Source: Pelecanus crispus (lineage: Eukaryota; Chordata; Aves; Pelecaniformes; Pelecanidae). From it: a stretch of DNA of 64,000 bases. The stretch covers positions 436,501-500,500 of the forward strand of contig NC_134676.1 in assembly GCF_030463565.1 (NCBI RefSeq), written 5' to 3'. The notes under the pieces were generated by a model. It saw nothing but the letters and a program-made list of their open reading frames with translations, did no database searches and had not been told where the DNA came from. Shown piece after piece: positions 21,301 to 34,269 of this stretch; within the stretch, counting starts at the first letter, position 1; each line of letters starts with the position of its first letter. Made by a program: the position numbers and the translations under genes.

Positions 21301-24300
21301 TGTAGAACCACCTATGGCGGTAGGACTCTGCCCAATGCATTGTTCATTAAATATTTTTTTTATTTTAGTTAAGCACAAACAGGTATTTAATTCACCTCAA
21401 AGCACACCATAAAAATTCCCCAACAATTGCCAGCATTCTAATCAGGTAAGAAATGGAAAATATGTTTGCAGATCATTAGATAACCAAAATAGGCACCTTT
21501 CTTACCATTACCTGCTAAACCGTGCTGCTCTTAAGTTCTCCTACATGGCTCTGTGTCACTGTCCTCCTGTCATTAGCCAGTACGCGATTCAGCAAGTAGC
21601 ATCATTGCTTTCCAGAGCAAGACTTGAGACAAGCAGCCAGAACACCCTTATACATGTTCTCGTGTCGTCTTTTCGCCAAATGCTCAAACCCGAGTTTTAG
21701 GAATTGAGCTTATTTTCGGGTTAGTACTAGTCAGTAGCTGATGGTCAGTTATCATGATCACCCGTTCATCTTTCCTCAGGGAATTTCATTATGCATCTTC
21801 TATCACAAGTTTTCTTGAGGAGCTGAGAGGGTACTAGGCTAGCAGTTCTCTTTCCAATTTCTACCTAAATTCTGAAATTGAAATTATGGTTTAATCTAAT
21901 ATCTTGTATTTTCTTCCCAGATTTAAAAAAAGAGTCTCTTTATCCAGATGGAAAACCAGCATTTATTGCAGTTTTCCTCATGGAACATTATTTTGCTTTA
22001 ATTTCCACTGTTGGATCTGACAAAATGCACAGCAATCTAATCTAATTTTTATATCGAGAAATCTGACAGCTCTTTTCCCTTCGATGTCAAAATGCAGCTG
22101 AACTAAGATGATGATAACTGTATAGTACAATTTCTTCAGTAAGGAGTATTCATGAGTCAATCTGCATTAAAAAAATGTTCCCAGGGCTCTTTTCATCTGG
22201 GAAAATTATCATGCTTTTAAAATAACTTATACCCTCCAAAAAAACAGGAAAGAGGCATCTGGTCTTCTGAAAGCAAAGATGAAAGTAGATTTGAAAGAAT
22301 GCAACAGGGAGCATTAGGCAAATACATATTTAAGAGGAGATGGGTGAGCACTGGAGGGTAATTCCATGGCACTGTAATAAAATGGATGAGGAAAAGATTA
22401 ATCTCTACTGCTCCATTTTTTTTCTTCTGTTAAATATTTATATTTTTTAGAGTTGAAATGGAAAACAAAATGTGATCAGAGATCTGAAAGGCTGAAGATA
22501 ATGGTATCCGGTGCCTTTTTTTCTCCAGGCTCTTGTTGGACGCGTGGTCTAGATTGCAGTTTGAAGGCCTGCGTGAAGCAAGTGTAGAGTATCGGCCCAG
22601 GGCCAGTCAACAGGTGTCCGGATTATTTAAAACCACTGCAGTATGCACTAATATCCTCTCAATATCCTCTTCTTGTCATCTCCAGCAGGGAAGCCCGTGT
22701 TATGAGGGATTTTGAACTAGCCTGCTTCCCAGGCTCGAAGGTGGTAGTCTGAGGAAGCCTGCACACCAGCTTCCTGCGCTCTACCTCCTGTGTGGATAAC
22801 CTGGAACCTTCTGTCTGCCAGCAACACCCTATGCAGCAGCGCATGTTTCCCCCTCGCAGTTTCATGCTGCAGAGCATCTCCAGCCAAGCCACTGTGACCA
22901 GGCTGGCTTGCAGTACTTTACAGCTGTTTTATCGTCTTCTGTGTCTTCTTGCAACTTCCCCGCTACACCTCCGAGCGGACAATATACCTCTGTGGCACAT
23001 GAGGCTGGCTCTTCAAACCATCCTTTCCTGGTGGCCTCCACGCCCTTGTGTGCTGGACCTTTGCCAATTTATTCCAAGACTAAATTGACAAAACGTGTCG
23101 CCCCTCTGCTGCCTTTTCACTACCTCCTCCCACTCCCCCTTCTCGTATCACAAATGCTGAACCCTCTCCCTCTCCGTCTCCCTCTCCTCTCCTCCGTTCA
23201 CGCAGTCCGGAGGCCCTGCGCTGACCCGGGTTGCCGGCTGGGAGGTACCGAAGCCGCCAGCCTTACGGCAAGGCTGCTGCAGGCCTATGCCCACCAGTCC
23301 AACCAGTGAGGCTGAGCACATGTGCTTAGTAGGCACATACACGCATGTATACGACACATGTATGTATTGTATGCTGGGGGAGGGTGCTGGTCTGGTTCCT
23401 CCATCAGCTGTTCCTCTGCACTCCTTTGTGTGCGTGGAGTCAAAGCATTTATCACACAACCTAACGTTGTCTCTTCTAGTATCTTCCCCTTTAGCCACCT
23501 TCTCTTCCTGCTTTTCTCCTCCCAGGTAACTCTGTGGAAAAGGTGTCTGTGGCAGGGTTTGCCCAAAGGGAATGAAAATATACCTAGCTGCTTTGTGCTC
23601 TTTACACGAGAGTCAAATTCCAAGCCAGCCATGCAAGCCCCTTGCTATTTAGCCCCTCAGCTCTAATCTAGATCCCACATATTTTCTCACTAACTGACTT
23701 TGATCAGTCTCTGCAGTGGGCTGTGACATGAAGCTGGGTGCTGACGGGCCCAATGACTGCCCTGCCTGTGGCCCCGCAGAGAGCAGACGGAGCACTGTGA
23801 CGAGCTTGAAAGGGCGCTGGGAAAGGTTGCTGTGCTCGGGCGCTAGCGGCTGGTGATCTTGCAGCCGGGGAGAGACATTAGCTAAAAAGGTCACAATGGG
23901 AGAAGCAGAGAGAAGCTAAAAGGAGAGTGCACAGAGGTGTCTTTAAATTGCTTCGTCAGATTAGCAGGATGCCAAGAGTTTTTCCTGCTGTTCTTCATGA
24001 CATACCAGTTCTGTGAATAAAAATAGGTCCCTGTTTTTCAGAGCTTTTAGTCTGGCATCCCTCCTGAGTTCTCACCTACTTGAAGCTCAGTTCTGCTACA
24101 CTGCTTTCCCTGATGAGTGGATCCCTGGATTGTGGAAGAGTCCTGCTGTGATTAGCGTGGGTACTCGCTGGTGAAGAAGGGCCCAGAATGCCTCTAGTAG
24201 TATAGAAAAACATCTCGAGTATCTAAAATCCTAAGATTTGGGAATGCTTAGGAAACAAGGGGTTTTTTACAAGAAGAGAGAGATGATTCCATATTTATTT

Positions 24301-24975
24301 GGATTCAGCTAGTGGAAGTCTTTTGGTGTATTTCACTTTGTTTTTATGTAAATTCTGCATTGCCACACCATCTTGCTACTGCACAGCAATTGAAGCTAAC
24401 CAGCCTCATTTCATTGTTCTCTCACCACAGAAATTACAAATATCAAGCCAAATACAAGAGAATTGTTTTAAACAGAAATAGCGCTATAAAATCTAAACAG
24501 ACTGATTGCTCCAAGTATTTCTACAGATTTGGGGATTTATATCCCTATGATGCCAAGTCAAGGAATAACCTACTGTTGTGCCAATGTGACTGCCAAAACA
24601 GCAGGTACTTGGTACCTGTCGAAATCATGCACATGTGAAAATTTACCTTGTCTGCAGATTACTATTTGTATTTAGAAATGTCTAAACGACATGTGCTAAA
24701 GCCTATTTTGAGCTGCTACGTGTATGTGCAGGCATGCTTAAGAATTTGTTTTCCTAGTACAAATCGCTCCAGACAGTTACGATGTGTTTCCCTTAAGTGT
24801 CATTGCATAGAGAGCTGGGTTACAGCTACTGCTTTAATGTTTGATCTTGATTTTAAAATAATGATTTATCTTTTTTAAAAAACACTTGCAACTATGTGTC
24901 AATTGACTACCTTTTAGAAACCATGTATACCGATTTTAGGAGTACTTTCAAACTTCTGGTTTCTTCTATTTGCAG

Positions 24976-25141
24976 GTGCACCAAGCAAGATCTGCACTCT
25001 ATTGAACAGTACCCGGCAACAGCTTGACAGCTAGAATGACCTGCTGTTCAACTTTTGCTCAACTGAACTCGGATACAAAAACCAAAACTTCCCCAGAATT
25101 TGTTGTTGACCTAAACGACAATGTGGGAGACTTCAGGGTAA
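24976..25141 (+). pseudogene. ALPK2: ALPK2 Ig1 C-terminal coding remnant, broken frame
   Basis: The exon starts at CTATTTGCAG/G and first reads CTKQD, matching human CTKND. The homologous frame then shifts by one base (SALY in the next frame against human AAVY), meets TGA, and continues NSLTARMTCCSTF (human NSFGMICCSASV) and SPEFVVDLNDNVGDF (human SPNLEDDRDRG). It ends at TGA (25145-25147) before a second shift into the frame that stays open to 26695. So at least two frameshifts and one premature stop separate the Ig1 coding remnants from the rest of the exon. Several separate lesions in two exons argue against a single sequencing error, although an assembly problem cannot be excluded. Confidence 0.6.
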
Positions 25142-26695
25142 AATGAGCCGAACAAGAAATATTTTGCACAACGCAAGAGCTACCCCTATGAGTGTGACCC
25201 CAGGTTAATTTCACCAGATTCTAACTCTTCAAAAATCAGTGGTTTACTGCTTGAGAAGCTCAGAAAAGCAGAAGTATTGTCCCCGTTTGAGAAATCCCAC
25301 AGACACTTGCCTAACATGGAAGACAACATGGATGTAAAAAATATATTTAAAACCCAGGAAAATATTTCCTGCCTAAGGGATTTTTCAGAGAACGGTGATG
25401 ACCTAATTCATTTTAACAGTATGGTCAGTACAACTGCTGGAAAAGCAGAGAAATACTGCAGCAGGCAGGTGCATTCCCGCCCTTCAAATGCAATCACTTA
25501 TTGCACAGACAACTGTTGCCTTAACACAGAAGACTTTGTATCTGGTCAGTCACTGGCAGATGTCCAGGCATGTGAAAAGACTGGGCTTGGTAGACCTCGA
25601 AACATGAATACCCTGTTCAGTGAGCAGGCAGATACTCCCATAGTAAATCACAATTATTTTGTAAAAGATGGTTCTGAAAATTCTGCCGCTATTCCAGACA
25701 TTTATGCAGAGAAAATTCCAAGTGTAAGTGATGACTTTTCTGATGGTGACCTAGAGTATTTTGAATGTTCAGATGTGCTGACAGTGCATGAAAATGAAAT
25801 CTGGGAAAAGAAATTACAGTTTTTATTAGAAAGTGATGATGAAGATGATTTAAAACTGAGTAAGGATTGTGATGGGTGTGCTTACTTCCTCAGTGAAATG
25901 CCTTGTCTGTTCCAAGTGTCAGATAACACTACGCCTATGGATACTACCATTGGCTTCTGTGGTCATCACTCAAAATTCAAAGGAGTAAATGTAAGGAGAG
26001 ACCCCTCTATGTACAGCCAGTCAACTTTGCAGACAGAGATGACTCTCACTGTTGGACACCACCGAGATAGAAGTACCAGTTTGAAAGACAAAGAAAAGTA
26101 CAAAGTGCCTGTTGCATCTGCAGCCACTGAAAATGACCATCCCAGAACTGAAGAAGAAAGTACTGGAAGTGGCCACTCGGCTGCAGATTTCTCAACTGAC
26201 AAAACAAAGAACAAGGAGAATGTACGTGCCAAGGCAGACTCTACTAGTGGCATAGGTGCTTCTTTGACAAATCAGGCTTCAGAGACAATGACGGAAAACA
26301 TCACGGACAAGGACTTGCTGGGTGAAAGCTCATTGCTGCTAGAGGAGGGGGGAGGAAACTTGCCAGAGGAAAATGCAAGGCATGCTGTCTGTACCTTAAC
26401 AGAAAGTCTGAGAAGAAACCTTTTAAAGTTGTTAAACCCTAAAGAGCTGTGCAGATATGTAAGTAACATAGGACAGTCTTTCCAGACTGCAGCAGAGGTT
26501 AGGGAACCCAGTGCTCTGTTTCCCAGTCAGGAAGGTGTCATTTCAACACAAATCCCTGAGGAGGCAGAAAGCTGGCAAATGCAGGCTGGTTTGTGTCATA
26601 CCGAAGAGGCAGATAAAGACAGTCATTGGGAAAGGAAAAGGACTTGGGGCCTGTCTGAGCAAAATCAGATGCCAAATGAAAACATCTCATCCAGG
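25142..26695 (+). CDS. ALPK2: ALPK2 large exon, acidic central region
   Basis: This part of the exon is open without a stop for 518 codons and ends at the donor AGG/GTAAGT in phase 0. It matches human ALPK2 in order: YPYECDPRLISP (human HPYKEEESISP), DFSDGDLEYFECSDVLT (human EFSDDDLEYLECSDVMT), FLLESDDEDD, GFCGHHS and TEMTLTVGHH (human TGMTLILGPH). The protein is acidic, serine-rich and probably disordered here. The coordinates give the open part; translation could begin at the in-frame ATG at 25316 (aacATGg, A at -3, G at +4), giving MEDNMDVKNIFKTQ. From that ATG to the stop at 55796 the spliced frame is 1,817 codons, against 2,170 residues in human. ALPK2 is an alpha-kinase linked to heart and epicardial development. 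Confidence 0.9.
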
Positions 26696-29600
26696 GTAAG
26701 TAAAGTGTTTATCATTTAATCAAAAGAGCTGCTCCACTGATTTGAATGTGTTTTATTCCTGTTTGTCACGAAATAACGTAAAATTTAAATTACTTTGAAA
26801 GATACTATTCATGTACTTCTGAATGACAGCTACGGCTGGGAAGGAAATCTGGTTTTGAAAAAGGCCCAAATAAACCATAAGCTGTTCTAATTATAGAGTG
26901 AGACTGATAATAGTGAGAGGCACTAACGGGACTCTGGACAGCTGGATAGGGAAATCCGATATGTAGGCTATTGCACATGTCTTATGTTTCTTTCAACCCA
27001 GAAAGTTTCTCAAATACCTGTTGTGAGCAGAAAAATGTTTTGATTTACTTTCTTTTCAGTTTATGCTCAGAGAACAAAATTGTCATCCACTTATGGTGCT
27101 GGAAATCTAAAACAAATTAACAGGGATTTGCTCTGAAGTTATAACAAGGAGGGAAATTTAATCCAGAGAGTTCATGTTACGGAGGTGAATGGAGCTTTGC
27201 TTTTTAAAAATGAAACAATGAAAGAGATATTCTAGCTGAAATGTAGAAAACAGTTAAAAATAAAAAATGCAAAGTGGTACTCTCTGTGTACTTGCATATT
27301 TTATGCTGTTGGTAGGAAATCAGCTAGGGAAATCAGTATAGTTTTACAGACTGATATGATGCTCCACCAGTTTTCAGAATTGGATCATACTTTTTGTTTC
27401 ACATAGTAAAGACTGAAGATATATATATGAGTATTAAATCATGAATAATGTTATTATCACCAACTTTACTGATTTCAAGGTACATAGCAAATTGCACAGA
27501 AAAAGACATTTATGACAAATAAACACAAGCTTTTTCCAGTTCCACATGCTTTTCTTCATCTATATTATTTAAGCAAAAATGTCTCCCAGTAGTAGTAGTA
27601 GACTGACTTTAATCTCACCACTGGGGTGTCTTAACCAGTCAAAAATCACTGAATTCTTCTGCCTGAAAAACACCTATAGGTTTCTCTGGTTTTATAGTAC
27701 ATAAAATTCCAATCACATTTTAGCAGCACATAATGTTCTTATGATGGAGAATACCCCCTATTGAAATTAACTTACTGAGAATTTCTTGACAGTATGTATT
27801 ACCATGGTTTGCAAGAGGCATCATTTCATTTTTTTCCAAGTGCAGTACAATAATTTAAATCCCAGAACCCTCATAGTGAAGAGCAGCTGTTATGTTACTG
27901 TAAGTGCCATGGCCAAATTTCAGACTGTCTGGTTAGATTCTTGCTACCTGCCGTCAGTATGTATTTATTCTGTTTGTGTGTCCATGACCAAACTTTACAT
28001 GAGATAAAAATTACGTAGGAAAGAAGTATCAGTGTACATAAAAGGGCTAGAGATGTGCACAAACCAAACCCCTGGTTTTAAACATGCATGAATTAAGATG
28101 AAATTTAGGTGTAGGTTCAAAATTATGTGGCCTTGCAAATGACCCAAACAAAAGCATCCCATTTGGAAACTACTCTTTATAGCACAAGGAACATGTGGAC
28201 AGCTTCTCACAGCTCCCATATAGTGAGCCAGAAACTCCTCAGCGATCTGCTTGTGTAACCTAAGGAAGGCAAGAAAGAGTCAACCTCCTATTGCTGCACA
28301 TGCGTTTGTGTAAAAGTGCACTGTGATGTTAGCTGGAGCCCAGCGTTTGAGACAGCTCTGCCAGGAGCAGGGGGAGGGAGTCATAGCAAAAACCACAGCT
28401 GACGGCTTTTGAAGAGCGTTGTATGTTCCCTCTCCATGTGGTGAATCAGGTCTGCTGAGAGGTACCTAGCAGCCAGAGAACCACAGCACTAATTACCCGA
28501 GGATTTACACTTCCCCTTAGTGCCAAGTTGCCTCTAACTGGAACAACCTTTGCAGTCTGTCTTGTGCAGCAACTGCTGTTCTGTGTGACTTGTCTTTCCG
28601 TTCGATGGTCAAGGTGGAGGCTCCTGACTCCTCTCATGACCTCATGGTCTAGCCCCAGGTGAAATTCTTTATTTATCTAATGCTTCAAAGCAGCTTAATT
28701 AATAATAAGTCCTAAAAGCCAACTGTGCCAGCTGTACAATATTACATACCCTACAGAGAGCCGGGAGGCTTCAAGTTTGCAGTGTCAAGTGATTCAAGAG
28801 TGGTCTCTGTTTAGTGTTCAGCCAGCACCCGCAGCACAAAGTACTGGTGTCACTCCTGAGTTACAGAGCCCATGTCCATGGCCTGCTGAGTGCCAGCGAT
28901 GTTGGTGAGGCCCTGCTGGAACTGGCAGGTTCAGAGGGATTCCAGGGCGTAAGCAAAATACTTAACGTTTATGCTGATACCCCAGGAAGAATGGCATGTG
29001 GTGGTTGTATATTTCTAGAGTGTTTTTTTTCTGCTGATTAGATCTGCTGTTCATCCCGCTGTTATTTTGGTTTTGCCCATGTCAGAACAGCCTGTTCTCG
29101 TAAAATTTGAAAGATGCTTCGTTTGATCTTCCTGACATAAATTTGCGTCACTTCTAGATAATTTTAAATCCTATTGTACAAAAAGGAGAGAAGCAGAACT
29201 GACACAGAACTTCCAAGTAATCGGGTAACCTGTTTGTGCACAGAAAGTGTTTTGTGTAGCACGTCATACCTCTGCTTTGTTAGGTTCCAGGGTAGCCAAA
29301 ATTGCCACGACTGCATAGGCCAGTGAAGCTGTTCAATCTGTTGGGCTACTGCCCCTGTTCAATGTGTTAAGATGGTAGCTATCTGCTGTTGGGTGTGATG
29401 TCCTAGAAGCTGCTGTGTGTAATGGAGGACTGTGATTTAGAGTGTTTCGTTGCTGGGCCACTCTTAAGTTGAGAGCCCCCTGCTCTGCAGTTAGTACAGG
29501 AAAAATGCCGTCATGTGCGCGGCACTCCAACACTGGCGTGAGGGAGAGGGCGTGTGCTGGGAGCAACATGCAGAAAGATGTGGGAAGAGGGTGGAAAGGT

Positions 29601-32600
29601 AAGAGGGAAGGAAAGACTTGGGTTACACAGCAGGGGAAGAGCAAAAGGAAACTCTTTCAAAGGGTATCTGAACAGTTACAACGGGTTAACTCTACCCATG
29701 AGGAGTTAGACTGAAACCCAGCAAATAGTTTCACATAGGCCAATAAACAGCTGTTGGATGGGAACTGGTTTAGTGGCTGGCTTTGAATACAAAATGGGTG
29801 AGGACTTCTATTCCAAAACAGTAACGAGTAAGAATTACTGTGCATGCCCAACACATCATTTTCAATCAGCTTATACTTTTTCATTTTTCATTCAAATGTT
29901 TTTAAAGTACATCTCTGCCTTTTGTCTCATTTGAGTGAATAGTTGCTGGAAAAAATGGAGGCTTTTTGGTTATCTGAGCTCAAAACCTAGTTAGTTATAA
30001 TTTTTTATGAGAATGTATTCTTGCTCTTGGTGCAGCTTGCCACCACTTACAGTTCCTTTGCTGGAATGTTGAAAAAACAGTTTGCGTAAATATGTTTCCT
30101 ATGACAGAGGAAGCTGGGATCCATATCTCCTCTATCTTTGAATCTTAGCAGAAATTAGGTCTCTCATTTCTCAAAGTTTTTCACTTCATTGGATAATTTT
30201 ACACTGTATAAAATACTTCAGTAGTCCTTGGGTGCAGAATAACTCTCCGTTAAGTGGTTAGCGTGCTTTGTTTCTGAATATCATATTCATACTGTGTGCC
30301 ACAGACCCAAAAGGAGAGTTTGAGAGGCTACACCTCATCCTTTCTAATAGACTAGAGTGGTTGGTACATTTGCTTGAAAAAGGTGGTCTTGTCTCAGACT
30401 TTCGCTCTGAGTCTGGCTGAGGTGAGTGCTGAACATTCCCAGGGAATGGTCCGAGCCGGAGCGGTGTGCTAAGGGGCAGGAGTTCTGCATCAGAGCAAGC
30501 AGAGGAGTCCTAGGCTGAGTAACTGGAGCTAATGCAGGCTGTGATACCAGCCCTGCTCGTTCAACAGGATGCACCCTACGGCTGGCAGATAACATCCCAT
30601 TTTGTAACCTGTGTTATAGTCGGCTCCACTCTTTCCTGGGAGATACACAAAAAACCCCATCCGTTGGAAAACCCTCACCACTTCAGAGCACGGACCCATG
30701 ACTGCTGTGCATGGTCAGCCTATGGCTTTATGTTGCTGTCAAAGGCAGAGAACTTGCTTTCTGTCCTTTAAAATACTATAGTTCTTATTTAACTTCCTCT
30801 TTTGCTGCCTCTTCAGCAGGAATAGCAGGATGCTAGCAGGATGTGCCTGTCAGTAAGCATCTGCAGGATAAAATATAGCTCATGTCTTTTGTTTCACCTG
30901 TCTAAAGCAGTTGAAATAACTACAGGTATTGAGTTATTTTAGCTAATCCAAAGCAGGTGTACCATTTAAAGCAGAGTGTTGTTTTAGGAAAGAGGAATTT
31001 GAGTGGCATTGCATGAAACGGGGAAATAGAAAGAGTCACTAAGCTACTGCTGGAGAACAGTGTAAATCAGAAGCAGTTCCAAACATGATGGATTTGAGGG
31101 AGCCCTGATCCAGAGGCAGTGATATACTTATTGTCTGTATGCTAGGGATAGTTTGTTACAGTCCATTTGTACAAACAGAGGGATATGAATGTAACTTGGA
31201 GACTTTATTTACAGTGGAGAATTACCTTGCTAATCTATTTCCTCTTAAAAAACAGTGAGAAACCGTGAGGTAAGATTAATCATATCATTTCAGAGACAAA
31301 CTTGTTGCTTTCATTAACAGAAATGGTTCAGCTAATCAGGTGAGAGACTGATGTATAAATTATCCCTACATTTTGTAGGGGAAAGAGAACCAGAATAGCC
31401 TTAACTGGTGCCTGCTGAGTTTATTCGCGTGTGAATGTGACAATTTGTCATTCAGGCTAGAAACAAACTTTGTCACATTGGGTGCTTTCTGCTTTCAGAC
31501 CTACTTTTGTCAAATGCAAGGCAAGGCACTCCATTACAAGCCCTCTTTTGTCATTGTATTTATTTTCCAGCCATTAAAACGTGTGTCTAGATTCTGCAGT
31601 GCTGCATGTCTATAAATGCTTGAGACAGACAGGTGCCAACGTGGACAGACGCACAGATAAGATAGATAAAAGGGTTCTTGAAATAATCAGCCCACTTTCC
31701 AGTGGGCATAAGAGAGAGCTGTCTGTTTTCAGTTTCATACCAACAGCAGGTAGGGACTGCCTGATCATATGTCTAACATACTTAGCAAGAATTCCACAGG
31801 TTTTAGTAAAAGCTGTGATTGAGGCTGCTGTGGCTGTAGGGAATAGAAAGACTCTGCTTTCCAGAGGTTTGTGGGAGAAGTGGAAGTGGCAGGAGGAGCA
31901 CTAGGCTCAGACCAAATCCTCAGAACTGACCGAGAAGAGAACTGGAACTGACTGTAGAGACACGTCCAGGCCCGCATCTCCCTTGACCTGAGAGAAGGTG
32001 TGCGTCTGAGGTCAAAGACCTAGAGACTGCCTTCTGCAGAGCAGACTTGAGCAGGAGACCAAGGATTGGGAATCAGAGGGGACTGCAGTTGTGGAGCTGG
32101 GGTTCCTAGGCTCAGGGTTTCAAGGTAAGTATGCACTGGCCAAGGAGTTTTGAAGACAGTGTGGTGGCAACTGCATGGTGCTTGGGGTGGGAACAGCAGT
32201 TAAAGTCATTGACAAAAATTTTCTATATCTCTTCCTTCCCCATTGTCCACAGCGTGTAGTCAGCTCCACATCCTACTCAAGCTGAATGGAGAAACAGAAA
32301 GGATGAAAGGAATTGCAGCTGAAGTGGGTGGCTTTTGCAGCAAAGGAAAGCAATATTTACTACAGCCGGTAATCCTTTTACCATGAACTTATGGAAGCTA
32401 AGAACCTAGTGTCTGAGCAGCCCCCGCCTCTACCTGAGCACACAGCAACTCTTGGGAAACCCTTCATTACATATCCTTCACTGAGTAACACTTGCTTCTT
32501 TTCAGAATCGCTTCTCTGAATTGTCTGCCAGCACTCATTACGCATTAACAGCTCTGCTGTAACCCGGAGGACTCACCTGTTATGTATCACAGTTGTTCAT

Positions 32601-34269
32601 TTCAGCCATCCAGCACATCGTTACAAGTTAACAAATAACTATGGAGGGAACTGGGACTCACGAGGGAAAAAAACAACCTGAAACAGTTATGAAGTTGAGT
32701 TTGTGGCTGGATAAAAGCTAAAAAATGTAAAATGTCTACAAGTATTGGTGTTTTTTCAACTCAGTCTGATGTTTTTTAGCATTTCTTAATTTCTGCTGGG
32801 AGTAGGTGCAAAGCTTCAGACAACCACTGGAAAGATACATGGTCAAATGTACAAACTAGTTCATGAGGTCCATGTTGTTGTAGCCTGCTAATGGCTATTT
32901 GAAAGTAAATATTTTTTTCAAAGGTTGACTGCTAAATTGCTCTCTACTTTTACAGATTGTTCTGGCAGATGTATGGTAACCAAAAGCATAAAGCATAATT
33001 CATTTAGGAAACAATGCATTTTTGTCTAGTAAAAACTTGTAGGCTTCTCCATCTGTGGTTTGCTATGGGTGAAACATACTCACCACCTCCATGGAATTGA
33101 TTTAGAGCTGAAGAGGACTAGAGAAAATCCTGGAGAACAAAAGCTTGGGAGGCTCCGCAGAACAAGCATTTAAGAGTGAAAGCTCAGTTCTGAGCGGAAT
33201 GGTGAACAGTTTAACAGATTTTGTATGCCAGGCAGATGGCAGCACTTTCTTCATCCCATGCAAGCCCAAACATCAGCCAGTTGTTCTCTTTAATAAGGTC
33301 TGCACTCCTTGCGTAAATTAAGTTCAGTTTGGCTTAGTTTAATTGAGGAATGGAATGTTTCTACATAAAGTGACAATTTGGAATATTTTGATATAGAAGA
33401 ATAAAGGAGATGCAGGAGGAATATGGATTTTTATTTCTTGCCCCAGTTTTCCCAGCAGTGCCCCTAAGGTTGCAATGCATGTCTCATTGCTATAGGAGGG
33501 CTGAATATACCTTATATTGAGCAATTCATTACCACTTGGACAGAGGTAGGATCTGGAATGATCTCTGGCACTCCCTTTAGAAGCAGGACTTGTCACCTTA
33601 AGGGGTCAGAAGTGACCAAAGACAAATTTCAAAGATGGCTTAAAACTGACCCAGAGATACTCATTTCTTGTAGGAGTCTTGTTCTGAAGTACCTAGCACG
33701 GCAGGCATGTGGGGTGCATTCTCTGAAACTTTTCAAGACTGATATGTATTAAGAAAGCATCTTTGTGAAACTTAAGATAACAATGCCCATGATGGAAATA
33801 AAGTGGAAAGCAAGCTCCCAGAAAACTAGTCTGGGTAGTTCCAGAAACTCATCAGTTTGGATTATGTGATAATTACATAAGTATGGTAGGACACTCTGAC
33901 TGTTAGCAAAAGGCAGAGACATGACTGTTTTGTTTTGTTTTATTTTATTTTATATTTTATTTTATTTTATCTTTTATTTTGTTTTTAACTAGCTGGACTA
34001 TATCACCCATTGATCTTCACCTTGACTAAATTTTATATTTCTCAGCAGTTGGATCCAGATCTGAAACTTACCAGGGTTCAAGGCTGTTAAGACCCAGGAG
34101 TTTGATTTCAATTCATTAGGTTGATAGCTACAAGTCAGAAACCTGACTATTGACAAATATTTTAAAAAAAAAAAAATCAGGTACATTTCAAGCCAGGACT
34201 CTAGTTCATGCCTGTGTCAAGCAGCAATTCTAATTTTTAATTGCATTTCTCTCTTTTTCTTCTTTGTAG
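26696..34269 (+). other. ALPK2: ALPK2 intron, 7.6 kb
   Basis: AT-rich intron between the two large exons. Open frames at 28814-29041, 29442-29714 and 31581-31904 have no recognisable domain and no conserved splice context. It contains an ATTTT-type microsatellite (33926-33986). I see no named transposon in it. Confidence 0.85.
33926..33986 (+). repeat. TTTTA/TTTTG pentanucleotide microsatellite
   Basis: About 60 bp of TTTTG and TTTTA units, slightly interrupted, near the 3' end of the ALPK2 intron. It is a simple sequence repeat with no evident function. Confidence 0.9.

Larger units (their letters stand above)
19433..24975 (+). other. ALPK2: ALPK2 intron 3, 5.5 kb
   Basis: This intron holds an ancient LINE-like fragment (19662-19775), a CpG-rich block (20870-21300), and a pyrimidine-rich tract at about 23155-23205 on the plus strand. 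Open frames such as 22792-23309, 23285-23666 and 24312-24638 show no family resemblance. It ends at the good acceptor CTATTTGCAG before 24976. Confidence 0.55.

Noticed and set aside
28814..29041. 75-codon frame that looked exon-like in an ALPK2 intron
   Set aside because: No recognised domain; adding it would break the phase-0 junction between 26695 and 34270, which joins without it.
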